Shown piece by piece: positions 24,773-32,120 of a DNA stretch of 49,237 nucleotides. The notes beneath the pieces were generated by a model. It ran no database searches. It was not told the DNA's origin and saw nothing but the letters and a program-made list of their open reading frames with translations. The number at the start of each line of letters is the position of its first letter. Position 1 is the first letter of the stretch. A program made the position numbers and the translations under genes. The stretch is taken from contig JBOFZL010000005.1 of assembly GCA_051655155.1 (NCBI GenBank), positions 1 through 49,237 of the forward strand, written 5' to 3'. This DNA is from JBOFZL01 sp051655155 (GTDB taxonomy: Bacteria; Bacillota; Clostridia; Peptostreptococcales; Filifactoraceae).

Positions 24773-24827
24773 GTCTTATCAGTTGCAGTGGATAATCTCT
24801 GCAGGGTAGCCTTTTGACTGTTTCGAC
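24773..24827 (-). ncRNA. Degenerate second hammerhead copy
   Basis: It has the same layout as the 23,667 ribozyme: GTC-GAAA, CAGTC/GGCTA around AAAA, a stem I (TGCAG/CTGCA) and GAC after the catalytic segment. But CTGATGA is changed to CTGATAA (G8 to A) and the U16.1 position is C (CC instead of TC). Stem III has lost its closing C-G pair. These changes should abolish cleavage. It adjoins the stop codon of the broken paralogue, as in the intact copy. Confidence 0.75.
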
Positions 24828-24828
24828 T

Positions 24829-25036
24829 CTAATCTCTTTTCTCCCACATCTTGTAATCTTTTTTATTTTTCCTATAGTCAAGAAACTCATTTTTAAAACC
24901 CTCAAAAAGCTTTAACTTTTCTACTCCAAGCTCAAAAACTATCATTGACAAACTATACATAAAAACCACTACTAAAACCACCAAAAACCATTAACACTAT
25001 CATAAACACTTTAATAAGACCTACATCAATATACAT
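24829..25036 (-). pseudogene. Frameshifted paralogue of the 69-aa membrane protein
   Basis: The frame starts MYIDVGLIKVFMIVLMVFGG, clearly related to MDIDIGLVKSFMVVLIIIGG of the downstream gene. The homologous reading then continues in another frame as VVVFMYSLSMIVFELGVEKL and FKNEFLDYRKNKKDYKMWEK. One frameshift in the membrane segment breaks it. The pair shows a duplication of the gene together with its ribozyme. Confidence 0.75.
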
Positions 25037-25051
25037 AATTGCCTCCTTTCA

Positions 25052-25117
25052 CTAAAATGATACAATTACCTCTAATTCTCCAAACTCCAAATTTCTAAAA
25101 TTTTGAAATTCTTTCAT
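25052..25117 (-). pseudogene. Stub of an antirepressor-like gene
   Basis: After a GGAGAT site an ATG opens MKEFQNFRNLEFGELEVIVS and then stops. 'FxNxEFGELEV' is the usual beginning of BRO/Rha-type phage antirepressors, which would continue for 200 or more residues. Only the first 21 codons remain. Confidence 0.5.
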
Positions 25118-25231
25118 ACCCTAATCTCCTTTTTGATTTTTTACTTCACTAATAATTCATCAATAGAGCATCTAAAAAATTTTTATATTTTTCATCAAGT
25201 TCAAGCATTTAAAAATTCATCTTTTTTTATT
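25118..25231. other. Gap between antirepressor stub and HTH gene
   Basis: This short AT-rich segment holds a tiny frame (MLELDEKYKNFLDALLMNY) without a good ribosome binding site. Nothing else is visible. Confidence 0.35.
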
Positions 25232-25465
25232 CTAATTCGTCGTTTTTATGTTTAAACCGTAATCAAGTGGTAAAAAAATATGCCTATCATATGTTATGTT
25301 ATAAACCTCTTCTATTCGTCTTAATATCGGTATATCTGGATAAGATCTGCCTCTCTCATAATTACTAAGTGTATCAGTACTTACACCTATTTTCTTAGCA
25401 GCATACGCTTGCGTAAATCCAAAAAACTCTCTTGCCATTTTTAGCGACATTTTCATATTATCCAA
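25232..25465 (-). CDS. Cro/Ner-like helix-turn-helix regulator
   Basis: Translation most likely starts at TTG 25465, nine bases after AGGAGG; ATG 25456 is the alternative. The 77-residue protein is one XRE domain (REFFGFTQAYAAKKIGVSTD, TLSNYERGRSYPD) with a short C-terminal tail. It is the first gene from the early promoter, opposite the repressor, so it should play the part of Cro or Ner and shut down repressor or early transcription. Confidence 0.82.
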   Translation of the reverse strand: MDNMKMSLKMAREFFGFTQAYAAKKIGVSTDTLSNYERGRSYPDIPILRRIEEVYNITYDRHIFLPLDYGLNIKTTN

Positions 25466-25489
25466 TAAAATCCGCCTCCTTTTTTGTTC

Positions 25490-25519
25490 ATTATATAACG
25501 TTTTAACCGTAAAAGTCAA
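25490..25519 (-). promoter_or_regulatory. Early promoter, minus strand
   Basis: TTGACT (25514-25519) and TATAAT (25490-25495) are separated by 18 bases. The boxes lie just upstream of the Cro-like gene. The repeated ACGGxxAAAA elements (around 25,500-25,535) overlap the promoter and may be operators. Confidence 0.8.
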
Positions 25520-25548
25520 CTATTTTCCCGTAATTTTTTAAGAAAATA

Positions 25549-25577
25549 TTGATTTTTATACGCTTATAGCGTATTAT
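25549..25577 (+). promoter_or_regulatory. Repressor promoter with operator-like palindrome
   Basis: TTGATT (25549-25554) and TATTAT (25572-25577) have a 17-base spacer. The spacer contains the palindrome ATACGC-TTATA-GCGTAT (25558-25574), well placed for autoregulation of the repressor gene. Confidence 0.75.
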
Positions 25578-25597
25578 ATTTGAGAAAGGGGGTAGCT

Positions 25598-26230
25598 ATG
25601 AGTAACTTAGGAAATAAAGAAATTATTGCTAATAATATTAAATATTATATGAAAAAATTTGACAAAGACAGAAATGATATGTGCAGAGATTTAAATATTA
25701 AATATACAACTCTCACTGATTGGATAAATGGGAAATCATATCCACGAATCGACAAAATAGAACTGATGGCTAATTATTTTAATATTTCGAAATCAGCACT
25801 GGTTGAAGATAATAAAAAAAACTTCAAAAGAAGAGGTGTAAAAATACCTGTTTTGGGGAAAGTTGTAGCCGGAACTCCAATAGAAGCTATTGAAGAAATT
25901 TTAGATTTTGAAGAGATAACCCCAGAACTCGCTGCTACTGGTGAGTTTTTTGCACTACAAATATCAGGGAGGTCTATGGAACCAAGAATGGTTGAAGGCG
26001 ATGTAGTCATAGTAAAAAAACAATTCAATATTGAAAACAACGATACAGCAGTAATACTTATAGGCGGTTCAGAAGCTACAGTTAAAAAGGTAAAAAAAAA
26101 TGAGAACGGAATAATTCTTATAGCTAATAATCCTACAGCCTATGAACCACATTTTTATAGTAACGAAGAAATAGAAAAGTTACCATTAATCATAATTGGT
26201 AAAGTTATAGAATTAAGAGCAAAATTTTAG
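25598..26230 (+). CDS. LexA-like phage repressor (XRE + S24 peptidase)
   Basis: The start is ATG 25598 after AAGGGGG. The 210-residue protein has an N-terminal helix-turn-helix (DKDRNDMCRDLNIKYTTLTD) and a C-terminal S24 self-cleaving domain. The cleavage pair Ala-Gly is in KVVAGTP, the catalytic Ser is in SGRSMEPRM and the catalytic Lys lies in ATVKKVKK. Such repressors cleave themselves when RecA is active, so DNA damage should induce the element. All catalytic parts are intact. It is the only well-expressed-looking plus-strand gene of the prophage. Confidence 0.93.
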   Translation: MSNLGNKEIIANNIKYYMKKFDKDRNDMCRDLNIKYTTLTDWINGKSYPRIDKIELMANYFNISKSALVEDNKKNFKRRGVKIPVLGKVVAGTPIEAIEEILDFEEITPELAATGEFFALQISGRSMEPRMVEGDVVIVKKQFNIENNDTAVILIGGSEATVKKVKKNENGIILIANNPTAYEPHFYSNEEIEKLPLIIIGKVIELRAKF

Positions 26231-26240
26231 GAGGTTTTCA

Positions 26241-27207
26241 ATTAGAAAAAATATTGTAGTAGAAGGAGCTTTAGCAAATCACAGTTTAAGAGTTGACAAT
26301 AAAGGGGCTTTGATATCAAAGGGATTTGGAGGATTTTAAAGTATTTATTTAGATAAATCATCTGTAGTAAAATATCATATATTGACTGATGATGAAACAT
26401 ATAATTTTACATCAGGACTCGCTCGTGGACTCGTAGGCAGCGCCTTATTTGGCTCAATCGGATTAATATCAGGAGCCTTGAGTGCAAAAGATAGTAATAA
26501 TTTAATTTTAATAGAATTCGTTGATGGACAAAAATCAATATTACAAGTTGATGGTGCTATTGCAAAAGTGATAATCCAAAAATGTACCTCATTAAAACCC
26601 ACGGAATCTTTAAGTATTTTAACTTGCGAAAGATGTAATAAGTCCAATAGTCCTAGTTCAAAGATTTCATTCGATTCACAAATTATTGATAAGCCTATTT
26701 ATAATTTTATTTCTATTAATATTATCAATTTATTTTTCATCAAAAGCAACTTCAGGTGATGTTCAACAACCTTCTTCCCTAGAAACTACAAATACTGCTA
26801 ATGTTGTATTTAATGCTCTTAATTTTTATAACACTAATACCTTATATCCTCTTTCCGAAAAAGAACTTGTTTAACTTTTAGGCGATGTGAATTCCATAGA
26901 CTATTGGAATTTCACTTCATCTAATGGAGTATATCCAGTAACTACGTATACCTATGGTAATTATGAATATCATTTTAATAACGGCGCTCTCCAAAGAATT
27001 TCCATTTATAAACCTATCGCCTACACCGATAAATCTCAATTTTTATCTATGTTTAATCTATCTGAGACATCATCGACCGTTGTCACTGACACCAATGTAG
27101 CTTTTCGTGCTTCTAACTGTGGTGTCTTAGATTTTTGGATACAATATGACGATTCATCAAAACTCATTACTGATGTTAAAATAAGTTATGGATCATTATT
27201 CCTTTAA
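26241..27207 (+). pseudogene. Decayed gene downstream of the repressor
   Basis: One ancestral gene can be read through. Behind AGGAGGT it would begin at 26241 with ATT instead of ATG (RKNIVVEGALANHSLRVDN). An in-frame TAA follows after SKGFGGF and the frame goes on with SIYLDKSSVVKYHILTDDE. The glycine-rich GLARGLVGSALFGSIGLISG and a CERC zinc knuckle follow. Near 26,690 the frame shifts to a membrane segment (SLFIILFLLILSIYF) and an outer domain. A second TAA interrupts KELV/LLGDVNSIDYW. Family not recognised; four lesions make it non-functional. Confidence 0.75.
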
Positions 27208-27258
27208 CCTATTAAAAACACCATAATTATGCTTTTTACGTATTTATTTTTTAATATT

Positions 27259-27355
27259 TTAATGGGAACTGCAAATGTTTTTGCTATCGGCACAAGTCAT
27301 TGATTTCACTTAATAGGAACTGGTTCCTATTAAAATATAAAAAAGTTCCCATTAA
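27259..27355. repeat. Four copies of TTAATrGGAAC
   Basis: TTAATGGGAAC at 27259-27269, TTAATAGGAAC at 27310-27320, and inverted copies at 27323-27333 and 27345-27355. The middle two make a 24-base palindrome with a TG centre. They lie in the gene-free strip where the left end of the phage must be, so they are candidate transposase-binding sites or operators. Confidence 0.65.
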
Positions 27356-27413
27356 AACTAAATAAAAAAACAGTTTAACGAAATTATCTGTAAACAAACC
27401 CTTTATTTTAAAA

Positions 27414-27452
27414 TGTAAAAGGTTTCAACTTTTAAACGTTGTAACCTTTACA
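27414..27452. repeat. Imperfect palindrome
   Basis: tgtaaaaggtttcaac and gttgtaacctttaca form a hairpin of about 14 bp with one bulged base. No T-run follows. It may be a protein-binding site near the phage end or a relic. Confidence 0.5.
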
Positions 27453-27581
27453 ACTACTAACTTTCTATTTTTGCATATTAGAATTTTAAAAAATTAAAAG
27501 CTATTTAAACGCATTTAAAATCATTTTTAAAAATTCCATCCCCTCTTCTTATTTCCACACTTTTCCCACAAAAATGACTAA

Positions 27582-27621
27582 AATAAAGTTGCAAACACTT
27601 TTCAGTATTAACAACTTTATT
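27582..27621. repeat. Inverted repeat aataaagttg/caactttatt
   Basis: Perfect 10-bp arms flank a 20-base spacer; a T-run follows on the plus strand. It may be a terminator or part of the phage end. The interval 27208-27720 has no gene. Confidence 0.5.
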
Positions 27622-27720
27622 TTTTCATTAAACTACTCTAAGCCACAAATCAACGCTATTCCAGCCTATTAAGTTTTTTAAACCTTTCTAAGCCATATTT
27701 GTAATCTCTCTCGTTCTCTT

Positions 27721-27915
27721 ACAGATGAATCCAATAATGCAGTTTACACAGAAAAAGTGGCGGTAAACACTAATACTTTCAGTTCATACAAAGTGAAAGT
27801 AACTGCCGATGTACTTAATATCCGTAAAGGAGCTGGCATGAATTATGGTACGAATGGTTCTATCAAAGATAAAGGGGGTTATAATATCGTCGCAGAAACA
27901 AGAGAGCACCTATAG
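27721..27915 (+). pseudogene. Endolysin fragment with half an SH3 domain
   Basis: The frame reads TDESNNAVYTEKVAVNTNTF and then a bacterial SH3 start (YKVKVTADVLNIRKGAGMNY, GTNGSIKDKGGYNIVAE) and breaks off in ETREHL. It is an internal piece of a phage amidase-type endolysin; both the catalytic domain and the end of SH3 are missing. It belongs to an older prophage, not to the Mu-like one. Confidence 0.8.
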
Positions 27916-28174
27916 AGTTTTCTAATAAAATACTGGTTGTTGCGGCAACCGTAAATATTGCAGTGGTGATATTCACTTTTATTATCGTATGAAAAACTCT
28001 TGACACATCACCACTCGCATATCTTATCCCAGCAATTCCACCGAAGTCGCTACAGGAACAGTATTTTGCTATTCTAAGGCAAAGGTGGAAAACCGTATTA
28101 AACTTATTAGAAATCATAAGGTAAAACCGAACGAGCAATCGTTCACAGAAAATGGAGGAAATTATAATGATTGA
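27912..28174 (+). pseudogene. Small phage membrane protein, broken
   Basis: It begins with ATA in place of ATG (EFSNKILVVAATVNIAVVIF), has TGA where Trp is expected, continues with TSPLAYLIPAI, then shifts frame to TEVATGTVFCYSKAKVENRI and ends NYND. Proteins of this kind (two membrane segments) lie next to holin genes in Clostridial prophages. Three lesions are visible. Confidence 0.7.
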
Positions 28175-28444
28175 TTTGACACAAATAATTATCGCAGTTC
28201 TTACCCTTATCTTTTCGCTGGTATCGGTTTTTCTGATTCCGTATTTAAAAATCAAAGTAGGTGCAGAACAACGCGAAACTATCAAATTTTTGGTAAACAT
28301 AGCATTTGAAGCGGCCGAAATAATTTACAATGGCACTGGTCGAGGTGAGGAAAAGAAAGCATAAGTTGTTAAGTTTTTGAATAGTAAAGGATTTACCCTT
28401 AGATTGATAATCTCATTTAAGCCTCTGTATTGAAACTAAAATGA
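28167..28444 (+). pseudogene. LLH-type phage holin, broken
   Basis: The start MIDLTQIIIAVLTLIFSLVS has a perfect GGAGG site. The frame reads EAAEIIYNGTGRGEEKKA and meets TAA; VVKFLNSKGFTL follows in frame, and then a frameshift leads to LDNLI-stop-ASVLKLK. The whole pattern matches LLH-family holins, which end in a 'VxxFLxxKGxxLDxxxLxxLIEaaV' segment. It is inactive. Confidence 0.75.
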
Positions 28445-28493
28445 ACGAAAAAAGAAGAAGCCTAACCGCAGTTAGACCTCCTCTATTATTAAA

Positions 28494-28540
28494 ACAAATC
28501 CGAAACAGTGCTTTACTAAAAATAACGTGTTCGGATTTGT
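28494..28540 (-). terminator. Terminator of the tmRNA gene
   Basis: On the minus strand acaaatccgaaca and tgtttcggatttgt pair around a 20-base loop, followed by TTTTAAT. It lies 7 bases past the tmRNA 3' end. Confidence 0.7.
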
Positions 28541-28546
28541 ACTATT

Positions 28547-28897
28547 TGGTGAAGATGAGGGGAGTCGAACCCCTGTCCGAAACCCATCCATCACCAGCTT
28601 CTACGAGTGTAGTTATTAAATTTAAGTTTCATCTTGCTATCGCCCTAATAACTAAGCTATAGGTTGACTACCTCTGAATTATTCCATTAACAGCCCAGAT
28701 ACCTCTATTAACAGTTCCCTGCATGATTATGTTCAACTCTAGTCGGCAGGAGGACCAGAGGGAACAAGCAGCCTAAGCTGCTACTAAATTGTTTTTGTTT
28801 GCGTTTATATTTAATTCCCCATCGATTTACGTGGTTAGAGGAGTTACACGACTCGCTGCCAATGACTTCAAAACCCCGTCGAAACCATTACATCCCC
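28547..28897 (-). ncRNA. ssrA: Transfer-messenger RNA (tmRNA)
   Basis: The 351-base RNA starts GGGGATG and ends CATCTTC-A-CCA, which pair as an acceptor stem. It contains the tRNA-like T arm GGTTCGACTCC and the D-arm segment TTTCGACGGGG typical of one-piece tmRNA. The tag frame at 28773-28802 begins GCA AAC and encodes ANKNNLVAA followed by TAG. tmRNA with SmpB rescues stalled ribosomes and marks the product for proteolysis. The CCA is encoded. Confidence 0.95.
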
Positions 28898-28915
28898 ATA
28901 TCTAATACATAATTG

Positions 28916-28944
28916 ATTCTATCATACTTTATATATATATTCAA
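28916..28944 (-). promoter_or_regulatory. tmRNA promoter
   Basis: TTGAAT (28939-28944) and TAGAAT (28916-28921) have a 17-base spacer and lie about 20 bases before the RNA 5' end. Confidence 0.7.
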
Positions 28945-29068
28945 TTAGTATTGGTATGTTTAATAATATTGTAATGAAACTATAAGGCTTTTTAATTCTT
29001 AATAGCAAGTCGACTTAATAAGTAATCTAAAACTTATCAAATTATCATTTCATAAATAAAACTATATT

Positions 29069-29917
29069 TTAAAATGGAACATTTAATTTTTTTAGTTTCA
29101 TAGGTATCTTTATTATATTTTCATCATTATTTTTGCTTACAATTATTTCCCATTTTGCATCTTCTTCAACAAAATCAAAATTTTGATAACTTTTTTCTGA
29201 ATAGAACTCTCCACTTTCAGGATTAATTAAATCATAAAAATATCTAACTCTACCTTCGTAATAAACATTAAATGTAACCATATCATATGGAGAATTTTTT
29301 ATTTCAAAAGCCTCTCCAAAATCATTCGCATCATATTTAATAGTAAACTCTGAAGCTTTTTCTGTAGGATTAAAAACATATTTTTGTCCTACGAGAGAAT
29401 CGTCCAGTACACGATAGAATGTATAACTCCCAAAATCTTCTTCAGCAATATCTGGCTCTATAGGAGATTCATATGATTCATTATAACTTAACATAGGCAC
29501 TATATCATTTTGAGGAATGGTAATAGACTTGCCTGTTTCTACATCAATAAATTCTATTTTTAGCAAAACTCTTTCTTTTTTCTCATACTTATATCCTAAA
29601 AATTCATATCCTTCAATATCATTTGGTTTTTCAATAATCTGTGTTTCATCATCTGATAAATATATCCTGTTATCTAAGTCACTTTTATAACGTTTAAATC
29701 CCATATCTATAAATGTAGGATAAAATATAGATTCAAGCTTATTTGCTTCTTTAGAACCATCATTTTCTCGATTATAGTATTGTATTTCGCTAGTTATTGA
29801 ATCTGCCTTTCCCAAAATAGGAACATTTGTTTTTTCTGCAAAAACTGTGGATGTAGCCATTAGTATTACAGTTAAACTCATCAGAGCTATTTTTATTAAA
29901 GCATTTAATTTTCTCAT
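29069..29917 (-). CDS. Secreted protein of unknown function
   Basis: The 282-residue protein has a clear signal peptide (residues 1-27, ending TSTVFAEKT) and no later membrane segment. The mature part is rich in acidic residues and tyrosine, with a MucBP-like strand pair around residues 115-135 (LLKIEFIDVETGKSITIPQ). No catalytic motif or wall anchor is visible. It follows the transporter operon but has its own spacing and may be separate. Confidence 0.7.
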   Translation of the reverse strand: MRKLNALIKIALMSLTVILMATSTVFAEKTNVPILGKADSITSEIQYYNRENDGSKEANKLESIFYPTFIDMGFKRYKSDLDNRIYLSDDETQIIEKPNDIEGYEFLGYKYEKKERVLLKIEFIDVETGKSITIPQNDIVPMLSYNESYESPIEPDIAEEDFGSYTFYRVLDDSLVGQKYVFNPTEKASEFTIKYDANDFGEAFEIKNSPYDMVTFNVYYEGRVRYFYDLINPESGEFYSEKSYQNFDFVEEDAKWEIIVSKNNDENIIKIPMKLKKLNVPF

Positions 29918-29993
29918 AATTTAACCTCTTAAAATTATTTATATTTATATAATTAATGTACCTTTTGATTTTCTTAATCTTTATTAAACAACT

Positions 29994-30046
29994 AAATAGG
30001 TTAAAATAATTAGTATTTTTTGAAGAGTAGATATTCTAACCTATTT
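29994..30046 (-). terminator. Possible terminator after nupQ
   Basis: Arms aaataggtta and taacctattt enclose a 33-base interval just past the nupQ stop codon. The T-run is better on the plus strand. It may work in both directions. Confidence 0.45.
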
Positions 30047-30058
30047 TTATATTTCCAT

Positions 30059-30988
30059 TTATCTTTTTCCTTTTTCGTAAGCAATTCCATTAGCTTTTGG
30101 CGATACCGACTTTCCAACAAATAAGATTAGCACTAAAATAGTTAGAACATACGGTAACATAGAAAGAAGCTCAGATGGTATCGGAACTTTCCCTCCACCT
30201 GTTAGGACTACTAAGGCTTGGGCAAACCCAAATAATATACATGCTCCAAAAGCTCCAAACGGAGTCCACTTACCGAATATCACCGCTGCCAAAGCAATAA
30301 ATCCGTGGCCTGATATTACAGTTGGAGAAAATAACGAAACCACCGCAAGAGATCTTGCAGCTCCTCCAAATCCTGCTAAAATTCCTGAAAGTACAACACA
30401 TATATATCTAACCTTATAAACATTAACTCCTAAAGTATCTGCCGCTGCCGGTTTTTCACCTACAGCCTTTACTCTTAGTCCCCATTTTGTTTTATACAGT
30501 ACAAACCACATAATGCCAGTTGCTATTAATGCTATTAATGTTGTTGCATCTACATTTATCATTTGTATTATAGGATGGCTTTCTAAATTTGGTATTCCTG
30601 ATAAAATCTTTGGTATTTTATTAGGTACAGATTGTGACATTGTTGCTCCAGCAAAAAATAATCTACATAGGAACAAGGATATGCCTAGTCCTATAAAGTT
30701 AATCGCAACTCCCGATATAGTCTGATCCGCTTTTAGTGTTATTGAGGCAAAGGCATGAAGTAACCCTAATATGCCACCCGCTATACCTGCCGTCAAAAAT
30801 CCTAACCATGGGTTAGCTGTATAAAATCCTACTGTTGCCCCAGCAAACGCTCCTACCGTCATCATTCCTTCGATACCTATATTTACTACTCCTGACTTCT
30901 CTGATATAACTCCTCCCAAAGCTCCAAATATAAGAGGAGTGGCAAACATTAAAGTTATTACTACTGCAAGGGAAATATTAGTCAACAT
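30059..30988 (-). CDS. nupQ: Nucleoside ABC transporter permease
   Basis: The 309-residue protein has eight or more membrane segments and the BPD_transp_2 pattern (VNIGIEGMMTVGAFAGATVG and GFGGAARSLAVVSLF). It is the second permease of the Bmp/Nup nucleoside importer. It starts 2 bases before the end of the nupP frame region and has a GGGGG site. In B. subtilis the corresponding protein is NupQ (YufQ). Confidence 0.88.
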   Translation of the reverse strand: MLTNISLAVVITLMFATPLIFGALGGVISEKSGVVNIGIEGMMTVGAFAGATVGFYTANPWLGFLTAGIAGGILGLLHAFASITLKADQTISGVAINFIGLGISLFLCRLFFAGATMSQSVPNKIPKILSGIPNLESHPIIQMINVDATTLIALIATGIMWFVLYKTKWGLRVKAVGEKPAAADTLGVNVYKVRYICVVLSGILAGFGGAARSLAVVSLFSPTVISGHGFIALAAVIFGKWTPFGAFGACILFGFAQALVVLTGGGKVPIPSELLSMLPYVLTILVLILFVGKSVSPKANGIAYEKGKR

Positions 30989-30989
30989 A

Positions 30990-32120
30990 TTAACTTCCCC
31001 CTTTCTTATCTTTTGCTTCTAACTTGTCCGATAACATTACAAACACCTTGGAAATAGCCACAAAGAACACTATTATTCCTATTACAATACTTATTATCTC
31101 ACTTGGTGCTCCAATCTTAGATTGAATAGCATAGCTTCCAAATTTAAGCGCCCCAAATAAAAGTCCTGATAGTAAAACTCCTAAAGGGTTACTTGCCGCA
31201 ATAAGCGCCACCGATATTCCATCAAATCCTGCTCCTTCAAAAGCAGCTAATGATGTTATTCTATGTGGCATAATACCTGTGATTTGTAACGCTCCTGCTA
31301 AACCAGCTAATGCCCCTGCTATAGCCATTGACAATATAATATTTTTATTAACATTTATACCTGCATATTCAGATGCTGTATTAGAACTTCCTACTGCCCT
31401 AAGTTCAAATCCAAGAGTTGTTTTCCTTAATACGAACCATAATAAAATAGCAACAACCAAAGCTAGTATGATTCCATAGTTTAAATCCGTTTTTAACAAT
31501 GTATCCAGTAATAATGGTTTATCTGCCATATAAGTCTTACCGGCATCTGAAAACTTCCAACTATTTAAGATAACTGACCAAGATGATTCTGCCACCTCAA
31601 AAGATGCACCTGTCCCTGGTTTTTTAAGCCAAGTGGTTGATATTAAATAATTGTTTAAATAAAGTGCTATCCAGTTCATCATTATGCAAGTTATAACTTC
31701 ATGTATTCCAAATTTTGATTTTAAAAGTCCTACAAAACCACCCCAAATTCCTGCTGCCAGTATAGCTGCCAGTATAACAGCCATAAAATGTATTCCTGGT
31801 GGTAGATTAAATTTTGCTCCTACAACCACCGCTGCTATTGAGCCTACAATATATTGACCTTCTGCCCCTATGTTAAATAGCCCCGTTTTAAAGGCAAATG
31901 CAACCGAAAATCCTGTAAATATTAGGGGGGTTGATTTTATTAAAACCTGTGCTAGATACTTAGGTTTTCCTATTATACCATCAATCATTGCCCCATAAGC
32001 TTCTACTGGATTATATCCTGCTGCTGCCAAAATTATCATTCCCACGCCAAGACCTATTATTATAGCTAAAACACTCGTGGCAATAGGATTTCTAAGAAAT
32101 TTAATTACTTGTTTTCTCAC
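30990..32120 (-). CDS. nupP: Nucleoside ABC transporter permease
   Basis: This 376-residue permease is read from GTG 32120, which lies inside the end of the ATPase gene (20-base overlap). It has about ten membrane segments and the family pattern FNIGAEGQYIVGSIAAVVVG and LAGLAGALQITGIMPH. It is the partner of nupQ; together they form the channel for nucleosides. Confidence 0.88.
   Translation of the reverse strand: MRKQVIKFLRNPIATSVLAIIIGLGVGMIILAAAGYNPVEAYGAMIDGIIGKPKYLAQVLIKSTPLIFTGFSVAFAFKTGLFNIGAEGQYIVGSIAAVVVGAKFNLPPGIHFMAVILAAILAAGIWGGFVGLLKSKFGIHEVITCIMMNWIALYLNNYLISTTWLKKPGTGASFEVAESSWSVILNSWKFSDAGKTYMADKPLLLDTLLKTDLNYGIILALVVAILLWFVLRKTTLGFELRAVGSSNTASEYAGINVNKNIILSMAIAGALAGLAGALQITGIMPHRITSLAAFEGAGFDGISVALIAASNPLGVLLSGLLFGALKFGSYAIQSKIGAPSEIISIVIGIIVFFVAISKVFVMLSDKLEAKDKKGGS

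Larger units (their letters stand above)
2900..27720 (-). mobile_element. Mu-like prophage, head module missing
   Basis: The element carries MuA (DDE) and MuB (AAA ATPase) transposition genes, GemA-like and Mor-like regulators, a LexA-like repressor and a full contractile tail and lysis set, nearly all on the minus strand. Its limits are approximate. The right end must lie left of the terminator at 2918-2967 and the left end lies somewhere between 27,210 and 27,720. I could not find a matching 5-bp target duplication or TG...CA ends. There is no integrase gene, as expected for transposable phages. No terminase, portal or capsid gene is present. Confidence 0.8.

Noticed and set aside
27863..28300. 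Minus-strand frame of 145 codons
   Set aside because: It is antisense to three recognisable phage pseudogenes on the plus strand.
28441..28662. Plus-strand frame of 73 codons containing MRGVEPLSETHPSPASTSV
   Set aside because: It is the antisense of the tmRNA 3' half; this false protein is often annotated across ssrA genes.
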